Part shown: in pieces, positions 23,390-34,100 of the stretch | Layout: each line of letters begins with the position of its first letter | Numbering within the stretch: the first letter of the stretch is position 1 | Assembly: GCF_031877795.1 (NCBI RefSeq) | Contig: NC_133971.1 | Span: forward strand, 15,416,325 to 15,480,324 | Length of the DNA: 64,000 bases | Reading direction: 5' to 3' | From: Strix aluco | Taxonomy: Eukaryota > Chordata > Aves > Strigiformes > Strigidae | The notes under the pieces: generated by a model | What the model was told of the DNA's origin: nothing | Databases searched by the model: none | Seen by the model: the letters and a program-made list of their open reading frames with translations, nothing else | Position numbers and translations under genes: made by a program

Positions 23390-24363
23390 GCCTGATCAAT
23401 AGTGACTAAATTATTATAAACCACCACTGATTGCAATATTTGATTAGTGTCTTTTTATTCACACTTGCGCCTGGAGGTCCCCCTATCTTCTTCCAGCATT
23501 TTAAAATACAGCCTAGGGGACTCTTTTTGACTATTGCCCCACTCTGGCTGCTTCCCATCTTGTCTACTTTACCTTAAAATGCTACGCGATTAGCTGACAA
23601 TATCCCCCTCAGGCAGATGGTACAAGGGTGCACTCTCCCCACGGAGTATGCACCTAAATTCAAGACAACAATTAACAAAGAATTACTGCCTCCTGCTAGA
23701 GGAGATATTTCACCTACGACACTTAAAACACAGCCCGAACAAACTGGCAGCACCACTGACCCAGCGGGCAGGCACTAGGGGCCTCTGTACTAAGGAATGT
23801 TCCCTCATCCTGCACTACCCCCCACTGGTACAGAGTCTGCCCTGCGCTTCGTTCCTCTCCGGCCCCTTCCCTCACGGGATAACGGGACTGCGGGTAGAGA
23901 ACTCTGCACTCTGCAGCTGCGGCTGGGCTGCGTCTCACACACGCAGAACAATCACACAACCACACAAAGGGGGCCCTTACACTTATTATTCACACAACAT
24001 AAAATGAGAAATACTACAAACATCAAAACACCATTAAGAATGTATAAATCCATTGCTTGTTGATTATGTGGTGTGCCCAGAAAATTCCCCCTTCTTTGTT
24101 TTTAAATCAAGCCTTTAGTGTACTGACCATCAGAAAGGTTTAAAGTTAGTCCTTTTAGAATGGACAAGGGACTCCGCATCACAGTGTCAGCACCTTCTGT
24201 AAAAAACTGCCGCTTTTGGTGTTCGGGGGAGGCGGGACAGACGATCGCGCGGTGCCAGATGGCCGCAGGCAGTCGCTCTGCAATGGGGGGGCTCGGTGAG
24301 GCCCAGGGCCCCGCCGCCAACTCCGCGCTTTAAGAGTGTCCAAAACCAACTTCCAAGTGGTCG
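23390..24363 (-). pseudogene. Degenerate gag region
   Basis: By position this should hold the rest of gag (matrix end, capsid, nucleocapsid). Capsid major-homology and zinc-knuckle motifs are not recognisable. GC-rich proline-containing frames at 24102-24409 could be a gag linker. The interval is too short for full gag, so deletions are likely. Confidence 0.55.
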
Positions 24364-24600
24364 CTAGCTCACTGGCATGCTGACCCCCCCTTGGAAATAG
24401 CATCCCCACAACTGTTCACCTATTTCAGCCCATTTTGCTGCTTCAAAGGCTGTGACAGCATCGGCAGGATAGCGGTGGTTTCTGCACCATTTAAGTAACC
24501 TTCGTACAGAAGTTTCGTTATAAGTTATCCCTCTCTTAGAGAGTATATGCAGCAGGAGTCTGACAGTGGCCATCTCCTCTGCGGACTTGTTCTGCCCCAT
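24364..24600 (-). pseudogene. gag matrix N-terminus
   Basis: The frame starts MGQNKSAEE, with Gly at position 2 as in a myristoylated matrix protein, followed by helical sequence (VRLLLHILSKRGITY, RRLLKWCRNH, AAKWAEIGEQLW). It begins 134 nt downstream of the primer-binding site, the right place for gag, and stops after 78 codons. Full gag is much longer, so this is the truncated start of the gene. Confidence 0.8.
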
Positions 24601-24734
24601 GCTGCCCCCGATGGATCACCTCTCCCGGGTGATTTTCCGTCGATCGACTGTTTTCCATCCTCCCTGTCACAGTCCCGCTGTAGACAGTACCTCCAATCGG
24701 GGATCCTCCTGCGGTGTCTTCTGTGCTCCATCCT

Positions 24735-24752
24735 GGGACATCGGGGTCACCA
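24735..24752 (-). promoter_or_regulatory. Primer-binding site, tRNA-Trp-like
   Basis: Two bases inside the 5' LTR, the minus strand reads TGGTGACCCCGATGTCCC. The first 12 bases match the tRNA-Trp primer site used by avian alpharetroviruses (TGGTGACCCCGA). The last six are diverged, giving about 14 of 18 matches by eye. Confidence 0.8.
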
Positions 24753-24754
24753 TT

Positions 24755-25146
24755 TGTTGCGGGAGGATATCAGACTTGCACAACTCTATGAGAGTTATAT
24801 CCAGCAAAGCCGTTTATTTTTCCAATAGTACATACTTATGCTCTCGCCAAAGCTCTTACTTCATAGTTAGCAAATCAGCAACTAGACAGCTATCAACCTT
24901 TTCTCCTATCAGCATAAGACCACTCTAACATGCGCTGTGCAGATCAATCACCTTCTTGTTCATGCAACGGTAACTTCCCACAGTTCAGTACTTTTCCACA
25001 GTTCAGTGCTGCAGCTGTCCGTTGTTTTTCCCTGCCACCTTGGCACAACTCAGCAGTTTCTGATCTTTCTCCCAAGGCCTGTTTCTCAGCAAAGCCTAGC
25101 TTTTTCTCAGAGGCTGTGCAAGGCTGACAGGCCGATGTCTCCCACA
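24755..25146 (-). repeat. 5' LTR of the provirus (392 bp)
   Basis: Same ends as the left LTR (TGTTGCGG ... CTCCCACA). Sense is minus: U3 begins TGTGGGAGACATCGG and the polyadenylation signal AATAAA lies in GGAAAAATAAACGGC near 24811. It would have driven proviral transcription leftward, towards gag and finally the VLDLR segment. Confidence 0.95.
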
Positions 25147-25152
25147 TCCATA
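25147..25152. repeat. Target-site duplication, right (TCCATA)
   Basis: Perfect match to 18188-18193. It shows that the two LTRs belong to one integration event. Confidence 0.93.
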
Positions 25153-27289
25153 CATCACGTTATATAGTTGTTTACATCTATGAGTGGAAGAGTAAGAAAC
25201 TATGAATTTACCAGATACTACAGAAGTAGCAGTTGTGAAAATGGTATGAATCATGGAGGTGAAATGGTTTCAGAAAGAAACGTGATGTCTGGAAAACTGA
25301 GAAGTAAAAGCCTTCTATGTTCACTGTTTTAAGCCTTGTCTGTTACTTTTCTTATGCTGCACAAAAACTTGAAATACAGAATACTATAATCAATGATGTA
25401 ACTGGAGAATTCAGATTTGGTACTATTTTGTGTTTCATAATTCAGTAATTTTGACATAATCTAGTACAGGTATAAATTCATTGTGCAAATATGTTATCAC
25501 TGCATGGTGATTTTGAAGAGTTAATATAGCCAGAAAAAGACTATTGAACAGTTGTGGCATATGTCAGGCTAAAACTAGATAGCAAGAGTTGATAGCAAGA
25601 GCTTATAGCTAGCCATCCTGATATGACTGTTTAATGATACTTAATAAATCTTCATATATTTGCTTTCAGTTCTCAGTTTCAAGGCCCTTCCAAGCTCTCC
25701 TTCACTATTATTATATGCTCCTCATATCACAGTCCCATGATCATTTACCTCAATAGTCCATGTCTGCTTCTCCCCATATTTGTACTCCCACAAATTTCTC
25801 TAAATATTCTCTTAATCCTTCCTCTAAGATTACTCTTTAAGTGATATACGTAATAAAATAATTAGTCTGTTGTACTTGAGATATTTCTTATGGCTAACAA
25901 TAAATACTTATTTTATAGATTTATACAAAGAAGCAAGCAGTTTAAACCTCTTCAGAGAACAAGCAGGCAGTCTTAAAAGAAACTACAATAGATCTACCTG
26001 TCAAACTGTGGACTTCGTTTAGTATAGGTTATACCTTCCTACACTGTATGTGCCTTATACACAAATAAAAGATGTAAGCCAGGGGCCCTGTCATGTAAGC
26101 ATAACCATGTTTGGGACCAAAGTTCAACGTTCTCACAGTTACATTTTTAAATTAACTCATGGTTTGATAAAGAGAGAGTCAATTTTTAATGACTGCTGAT
26201 AGGAATTCTTGGATCTCTCTGTAGATCAAAGCAACATCTTAAACTTTTAGGAGAGAAGTGTCCATTTTTTCCTGGTTCAGACCCAGTTCTCCAGCTTACT
26301 CTGGGTTTTGATCCTTTAAAATTTGGAATGTAGGATGCTGTCTGACTTGGTATGATCAAGAGGTGTCTGCCTCAAGTCATATTATTGGAAGAGTATCAAC
26401 AGTTACTGTGACCATTTATGGTACTTATAACAAGGTATTTCCATCTACAGGGAAAGAAAAGTATGATGGCTGTTACAGTAAACGATGCAAACGGCAGGAC
26501 AAAAATGGAAGTCTAAAAAACCAGCAGGTAAAATGGCGATGGTCAAGAATATTCACACTAGTACTTTTACACTCTAAGCCATGACTTTCAAGAGACGGTG
26601 CTACAGAGAAAAAAGTTGTGAGAGATCATAAACCAAAACCGAAATGTTGGCATCCACAGAAGGCAACAATTGACAACTGCCCTTATAGCATCACCGCACT
26701 CTTAATAATTAAAATTCTGCATCGGTAACTCCTTTTGTCAAGTTTATTTGATTGGTAATGACTCATTTTCAACCAGAAATATACAAGTTGCAGAAAGACA
26801 GGCAAGTCAAAAAGCTGCTTCAGAAAAATGACAATCCATTCCCCTCCCCCCCCCCCCTTTTTTTTTTTTCTGAGATAAAAAGTATTGATTGAGAACTGTA
26901 ACCTTTTGGAAACTATTTCAGTTCTCAGGATGAAAAGGTTGAACTCCACTAATGTGTTATGTCAGGAGATGGATAGAAAGGCATTTTAATGAACACAGAT
27001 TATTCCTCAGACACTGGGGGGAGCGGGAGAAGATGCACATAAGAAAATAAGATTGTAGAAAATAATTAGGAGAAGCTTTCGTCAGACGACTTCTAATTAT
27101 CCTTTCATATTTTATGGCCTCCCATATGTAGACTGCTGCTGTTAGCCTAGGCTATGCTACAACTACTGTAATAGTGACTGTGGAGGTCAGCGTGAGGTAC
27201 CGATATTTACTGCAAAACATGTAAATTTGTTGTTTGGATTACTAGAAGCAACAAATGAGCTGATGCTATAGGCCATACTTTGTAGGCCC
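25153..27289. other. Intergenic DNA upstream of AP3B1
   Basis: AT-rich with no exon seen. A C-run followed by a T-run sits at about 26845-26870 and marks a likely length-variable site. GC content rises sharply after 27290. Confidence 0.6.
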
Positions 27290-27781
27290 AAGGCACAGCG
27301 GAGGGCTGGGAAGCAAAGCTTGCTTCCCAAGCAGCCTGGGTATCTCTGCCCCTGGGCAAGCCAGGCCCTGGGGCTCCCGTCGCAGCCTGACTGCTGCGGC
27401 CGGTCGCTGACAGGAGGCACGGAGCCACAGCTTCTCCCGGAGCTCCCCGGAGGGACGCTGAGCGAGGCTGGCCTCCGCGGGGCCCGCTCGCCCGGTCTCG
27501 GGGCCTGCGGGGCCGCCGGATGGGAAGGGAGGGAGGACGGGGCCGTTAAGAGGCGAGGCTGGGAACAGCAGCCGTCCCGAGGCGGCCCTCCGCGCCGGGG
27601 AGGCAACCGTCTGCCTCCTGCGGGCGCCGCGGCTCTCCTCGCTCCGGGGCCGGGCGGCAAAGCCCGCTGTACCGAGACACCGGCCCGGGCGCCGCCAGAG
27701 GCCGGGAGAGCAGCGGAGGGAAGCGGCAACGGCCGGGCTCTGCCCTCTCCTCGCGCACCTCTCGCGTCACCACCGGGCCGC

Positions 27782-27795
27782 GTTGCCGTAGCAAC
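27782..27795. promoter_or_regulatory. X-box (RFX-type) palindrome
   Basis: GTTGCCGTAGCAAC is a perfect match to the RFX consensus (GTNRCC, short spacer, RGYAAC), about 185 bp upstream of the AP3B1 start codon. Binding is inferred from the motif only. Confidence 0.65.
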
Positions 27796-27850
27796 GGCAG
27801 CCTGTCGGGGCAGGGCGAGTTCTGCCCCGGCCGGCTGGCCCCGCCTCTCG

Positions 27851-27860
27851 CCACGTGACC
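27851..27860. promoter_or_regulatory. CACGTG E-box (CLEAR/M-box-like)
   Basis: CCACGTGACC contains CACGTGAC, the core shared by USF, MITF and TFEB/TFE3 sites, about 120 bp upstream of the AP3B1 start codon. AP-3 builds lysosome-related organelles including melanosomes, so MITF/TFE control would make sense, but the motif is common. Confidence 0.5.
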
Positions 27861-27978
27861 TGCCCGCCCCGCCGTGCTGGCGCGTGCCCGCCGCTTCCGG
27901 GGGGAGCGCTCGGGTTCTGTCGCGCCGGTAAGTTTGTCGGAGCGGGCGGGGAGCGGCGGCATCGGCATCGGCATCGGC

Positions 27979-28109
27979 ATGTCCGGCAACGGGCTCAGCT
28001 ACAGCGAGCAGGGGGGAGAGGCGGCGCCCGAGCTGGCTCAGGAGGCGGTGCCAACCACGACCCCTTCGGCTCCCGCGGCCTTCGGGCTCTTCAGCAGCGA
28101 CACTAAGAA
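27979..28109 (+). CDS. AP3B1: AP3B1 exon 1, coding part
   Basis: Starts [19 protein letters not shown] and ends [11 protein letters not shown]. The last codon is split AA|A, with donor GTAAGGG at 28110. The start was chosen by its match to the mammalian N-terminus (MSSNSFPYNEQ). The same frame is open upstream to an ATG at 27874, which would add 35 residues. That extension is GC-driven, includes a (GGCATC)n repeat directly before the chosen ATG, and contains a splice-donor-like CGGTAAGT at 27926-27933. Confidence 0.94.
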
Positions 28110-31100
28110 GTAAGGGGGTCGGGCCGGGCCGGGCTGGGCCCCGCTCCGCGCCGCTCGGGCTTGTGTTGGGCGGGCGAGCGGTGACCGGTTCCGTGGGCCT
28201 TGGGGCGGTGCTGGGCCGGCGGGACCCTGCCCTCAGGCGGGGGGGCCGGGCGGCGGGGGCGGGGAGGACTGCGGCCTCAGGTCTTCCCCCGGTTATGGAC
28301 AGCTCCGGGTGGCCGTGGCGGAGAAGGCGTGCCTCGGTTGCCCGGTTTTACTACCTCGTGACTCCGTCGAAAAGTTCGCTTGCTTGCCTTTAAGGTGTTC
28401 ATAGCAGAATGAGTGATCTATAAAGTTTTCTTTGTTGATTTGTTTGAAAAACTGCTTATTACTTTTCCTCTATTTTGATAGCTACCCACACTGGCATTAG
28501 TTTAATTTTGCCTTCAAGTGTATTTAAAAAAAAAAAAAGTGCTTCGAAGTATTTGTGGGAGTTGTAGTTGGAAATGTAGTTGATTATGGCGAGGTGGCCA
28601 ACTTGAAGTGGGTGTTGTGTCTTGGTCAGAAGTCAAAATGAGGAAATGGAGGAGGAAGAAAAACCGGCCGAAGTGCACTAGTACAAAAGGCTTTCAACTC
28701 TTTAAAGGAAAAGTGAATTGGGGAGGAAAAAAAAAAAAGTGTCTAAATGGAAAGATCAAGAGGTTTGCTAAGCTGGAATTGTATCCTATAACAAATTGGA
28801 AATCTATTCTGAGAGCAACCAATAAAAAGCACCATAAACTAAGGTCTCAGGTACATTAGAAAATCAATCACTTCTTCAGTTTGATTGTTCTGCACAAAGA
28901 GAGCATCCATGCTCTAGAAACCTCGACTGATGTGTTTATTTTTGTGCCACACCAAAGTAAATCACAACGTGAAGCTGCTGACACTCTGGTGCTTAGCTCT
29001 GTGAGACAGCAGCTGATAGGCCTCCTCAGTTTGCCAGACAAGTCACATTTCTCTTCCCCTGCTATTCCACTGAATAACTTTGTTCATTCTGCTCCAGTTA
29101 AAATTTTTGCTGCTCTAGCATGAATGACCCTCTGCTGACCTGTACGTTGTAGCTGATTTATGTTGTTTGCACTCTCTTTTCCTGTCCCCTTCCATAGAAG
29201 CAACTTTACACTTTATTTCTTAACCATTGTTTTGCTGCTGCCTTTCCACAGGGGGGGGTACCTTGATCATTGGTCATGGCCATAATTCTCTACATAACCC
29301 ATTTAATCCTAGACTTCAAACTGTTTTGCAGGTGAAGTATAGCTCTCTGTTTTATCAGATGCAGAAGCTGAAGTGACTGATTCTACCTGTGGCTGCCCAG
29401 TGGTCAGGGGGAAATATAGCTCTGAAGTCCTGAGATGTCTTGTACACATATATGTATATGGTTGCCTTTCAGTATGGAAGAACTAGAATAGCTTGTGATA
29501 TGTATGTATACCTTATTAATTGCTTCTCCAGGCTTGTTCTTACACTTACAGGAGGGGAGAGAAGATCCATCTTCTAAAGGAAAGCAGGCATTGATCTCTG
29601 TGGTCTTTTGCAGCTGACACATTGTTGTTCAAATAGAAAGATATCCATTATTCAGACCTGTATGGGTAAGCTGTGAGTATGGATCGGATAGTTGCGGAAC
29701 ATACAGCATGCAGGGAAGATTATGAAATTTGTGTAGTGTGAAGAAGCCACTGGACTGCAAGTGAGAGTTATTGTTAGAAAAGCAGACTGTGTTGCAGTCT
29801 GTTTGGAAAATGCAGTAGTCATTTATCAAACATATATCATGTATGTCTTATAGTCCGCTGTGGTAATAGAGCTGAAATGGAAATCTTAGAACAGGAACTG
29901 TAGCCCAGATGGAGGACATTGCATCTTTTGGTGGTTTGGCTTTGTGTTCCTTAAACTGGTCAGACCTGATCCCTCCCTACTGGGCATACAGAGAAGTGCA
30001 AGATGTGACTCTGCCTCTTGCATATTAAAGTCTGGGGATAGTGGGGTATTCTGCTGGTGAAAATAAAATTTTCAGTTACTGGCTTTTCAGAGTTTGTTTG
30101 CTGATCTCTCTTGATTGTCACTCAGCACTGCTGAATATGATCTTATATATGCTTATGTTCCATATCACTGTGGTTTTTTTAGTGCTTGGCAAATGTTTTA
30201 TTGCTGAGGAAGGGGGATTCTTCCTTAGACCTACTGATCATGCAAGAAGTACTCCTTCTCGGTAGAGGGGCAGATGTATAATGTATGGCCTAGAATGTTG
30301 CTGCAGTAACTGTTCAACCAGAGGCCTGCACTTGCCTGTTGCCAGTTAATCTGAACAATATCATGTGGTTACAGTATAAATGTCAAAATATTACTGTAAA
30401 CACTTTATTTAAAAAATCCCAGTCTCTTTTCCTTATGTTGTCTGTCTTCTCCTGTTTGTCATGAAGAAGTAAGCCAAAATGCTTCTGAAATAAATTATTT
30501 ATTAGGATAGGCTGTCTTCAGTCTTGAAGCATTTGTTAGATAGAATGGCCTATGACAGGTTTCACACGGGGGCACAAAGGAGTATCAGTAGACTTAAATC
30601 TGAAGTCTAAAGTTGACCTAATGTAAATGATTTGTCCTAACTCTTTTGGTTTTAGCATTTCAGTAGAAATACTCAGGTGAAGTACTTACCTAAAAGTTCT
30701 GAGCATCTCTTGGTGTCAAAAGCCGATGTGTCTTATTCTCCTGCTAAAACTGCCTTTTTTACCTTTAGCAATTATATGATTTATTCATTAGCTTTCAATT
30801 ACAAATAGAATCTTCAGTTAATGAACACAGTATTTTCTCAACATGTTAGTGTTTTCGTTTCATTGAGACACATGCTATCGGTATTGAAAATATCTTAGTG
30901 CCTCAAAACTTTTGTTGTGGTAACATCTTAAATGTAAGTGGAAAGTTTGACTGTTAGATCGATAAAGATGAAACAATCATTGAAATACACAGTTATCTTA
31001 ATACAAACAAGGTACACCATTTGCAAATAACATGTTTCTCATTAGTTAATATATTATATGTATCCAGTGCAGTGGAAAAACAAAAAAAAAGATTGCAAAA

Positions 31101-34100
31101 ATACAACTTTGGTTTACTTCTATTAAGTAACTGTGTAAATGTTCAGAACAAAGGAAGTGAGGAAAAGAGGTTTTTCTAAACTCTATTCTATAAATTATTA
31201 CTAAGTACAACATGTACCTAAGAAGCTGTTTTCTTACCATGTTTGACTAAAGTGAAACTCTTCTTGAATAAGAGATTTCACAACAAGTATATGAGACTCT
31301 GCATATTGAATCCTGACTAAAGAGACAGATATAACTTGCCTGTTTAGTATGTATTGCTTTTAAAAAGCTTTTTGGTTAGTTAAATTGCTTCAGATATGTC
31401 AGAGGTGGATCTCGTGTTCAGAGGATGCAGACTTTGTGTTTGTTCTGTTAAATATCTCAATAACTGAGTAATTAAAAGATCTTACGTACCCAAGATGAGT
31501 CAGTCTAAATCTTCTGTGGAATGATTCCCACTGCATGGCTGAAGGTGCCTGTTGTTCTTCTTTCCCTCTCCTTCCTCCAGGCTTGTCACAGGAGCTGACA
31601 TTTATGGTATTCCTTTATACAGCTATCTTAGGAATTTATTTGTGTGTCCAGGTAGGTGGTCTGATACTTTGTCTGTGAACTGGTTGTGTTCTAGACATAG
31701 GTCACTCCAGGTGTTCCAGATGTACATCATTCACATGCCCCACATGTTTGAAAAAGAAGAGAAAGGGTCAGGTTGTGGGCCACCAGAATAATGGCATGGT
31801 CTGCAGACAAGTCTTTGCCCATAACAGGAGTTTTCAGCAGAAAATTGGTAAGAGCCGAGTGGTCATGTAAATCTTACGGGCAAGCTGAATGCAGCCTGAG
31901 CTGGACCTGGAGCTATTACTCCATGGTCTAGATTGTTGAAATCCATGAAATAAGCATTGCCTATGAGGAAGACTGTTAAAATCATCTGTATAGTGTAGAA
32001 ACATACCATTTGATGCACATCACCTAAATGAATAGAGTATTTTTATAGTTACATTATGTACTATTGCTCTGTGTTGAAGGATGAAAACTCTAACCACCTT
32101 CCAACTTTTAAGAAAACCTGGAGAGATAATTAATAACAGAATCCATGTTAACTGTATACATTAGGATGCAGCTATTACTGCCTACAGTTAATCGCAGGTG
32201 GACAGAGGATTTTCATCTGTATTAAGTGCATTTTAAACAAAATTTACCTGCATGTAATATTAAAATATAATAATGTTTGGTTCTTGGAAGTGATACAGTT
32301 TCAGTTCTCTAAACCAAATGTAAAAACTTACAGGTGAACCACATGAGTAACGTCAGCAGATACCAATTGATAAATACAGTATTGAAACAGATGGCAAAAT
32401 TTATAACATGCATTTTCAACTTTACTGATTTGCATCTTTAAACTGTATTCCTGCCAAGCAAAATACATTTGTAATTTATTAGACCTTTTTTCCTGCAGAT
32501 CTGGCTTATGCATTCTGTTGAGCTATTCATCAGAAAACTCGGCAGGGCTGCAAACCCATTTTTTTTTTTTTTTTTTTTTTGCTGAGATTTGCAAGCCTGT
32601 TTTGCAGAGAAATCTGAGGTGGTGATTTCATTAAGATACTCATTCCCCAATTCTCTGTGCAGGAGACTTTTCCAAATTCATCAGAGCTAAAAGCTAACTT
32701 TCAACAGATGCCAGAGATGTTCTTGGAGTCTTAAATTGATCTAGTTTTGTCTTGGCATATCCTGTTAACAGTCATAGAAAGCATGTACATAGACTGCCAT
32801 TTGTGAAATTCTTGGAGGAGACTCCAGCCCTAATATTCAAACTTGATGCATCCGTTAGCTCATTGGCATAGCTACTTTCTTTCCCCATCTGTTATAATGG
32901 CGCTATGCCCACTAATATGGTGATATGCCAGTTTTGGTAGGATGTACAAGCCAGCAAAGATGAATGGTTTGGATGAACTGATGACTCTACAAGATAAAAT
33001 CTGAACCCTGTAGTCAGTACCAGGATAGGAACTAAATGCAGTGTATGAACGTGGGCATGCTATTGCGGAGCACTTCTCCAGCTGAAATTGGTCAGATCTG
33101 ATGGGGAGTAGCACACAATGAATATATTCTTAGTGCTGTGCATTTGACGCATTATGAGGATGCGAACAATGAACTGTGATTCTGTGCTGTGATTCTCTGT
33201 AACAGTCATTAAAAAGTTTTTGAGGCTTTTTTAATTTCCTTTGAAAGGCAAGTCTCATAGTTTTAAGGTCTTCACTGTGGTTCCTGCATATTTATGTTGT
33301 CATATATTTGCCTTAAGTGCTTGCTGTGATCTGCGTCCTGAATGGCATTAAAAATGCATTTCTCTAACACTATTATAATATAAGGCTGACGCAAGAAATT
33401 CCAGATTTTCTTAGATCTGCTTTTCTGAAGACTATTGTCTATGCTACCCTGCGGTAGTTTTCTTACTTTGAGAAAAACAGAATTCTTTTGGCCTATAAGG
33501 ATTTTTTGGCATCCTGCTAGAAGATGAACAGCATTGTAATGTTCTTTAACAGTGTTTCTGAAATGTTGTGGACATATATGTAAATATACTAACACTGTTG
33601 TAGGTTCTGGCAGTGACAGCACCACATTCGTGGTGGTATCTTTAAAAGAAGCCTCTTCCCACCATTTTCAGGAAAGCTGGAAATACTTACTGCCTCTCGC
33701 TCTCCTTCACAACTATCAAATGCTGCAAAGTGATCTGCAGATGTCTGAAAATTCTGATCACTGGCCTCAAGACAGGCTGTAAATTGACACAACCACGTAA
33801 GTGGCAGCACCACCTCACATGCCACTTTTTCAGCCCTCAGGAAACTGATCTCTGCCACCAAGTAAGATTTTTTTTCTCGCAGAAGCTTCCCTGCAACATC
33901 GGAGGTGTGGGCGCTATCAGGAGAGGTCACATGCAGTGGGGTTGAAAGATTGTACTTTCCATCCTTTCAGACAACCTTTCTTGTTGTGGGGTGAAGTGTC
34001 TATAACTACTCTACTGACAACAGATAGATTAAATCACAGTCCTCTCCAGAAAGTGTTTCAGACTGCTTTGTCATACTAGTTGCCATCTGGTTACAGCTTT

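Larger units (their letters stand above)
18194..25146 (-). mobile_element. Class II endogenous retrovirus (beta-like) carrying a VLDLR fragment
   Basis: A full proviral frame of about 6.95 kb on the minus strand, with two LTRs (5' LTR on the right), a perfect 6-bp target duplication, a primer-binding site and a polypurine tract. In viral order: gag matrix start (24600-24364), degenerate gag, dUTPase (23389-23111), a duplicated non-coding block, protease with DTGAD (22177-21926), RT with YMDD (21789-21165), integrase remnants (20852-20003), a second copy of the non-coding block, then a VLDLR-derived segment where env would be. The gag-dUTPase-protease-RT order and dUTPase type are betaretrovirus-like. 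All viral genes are broken by stops and frameshifts. The LTRs differ at roughly 20 sites by eye (about 5%), mostly transitions, so integration is old but not ancient. Confidence 0.93.
27290..28340 (+). promoter_or_regulatory. AP3B1: CpG-island promoter of AP3B1
   Basis: About 1 kb of GC- and CpG-rich sequence surrounds exon 1, in sharp contrast to the AT-rich flanks. No TATA box is seen, as is usual for a housekeeping gene. Visible candidate sites close to the start codon are an RFX X-box palindrome (27782-27795), a CACGTGAC E-box (27851-27860), a GC box (CCCGCCCCGCC at about 27863-27873) and an ETS-type site (CGCTTCCGG, 27892-27900). The long open frames on both strands here are a by-product of GC content. 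Confidence 0.85.

Noticed and set aside
27187..27989. Long open frames of 147-203 codons on both strands around the CpG island
   Set aside because: They overlap on both strands in GC-rich DNA, are rich in Pro, Arg, Ala and Gly, and show no domains. They are by-products of base composition.
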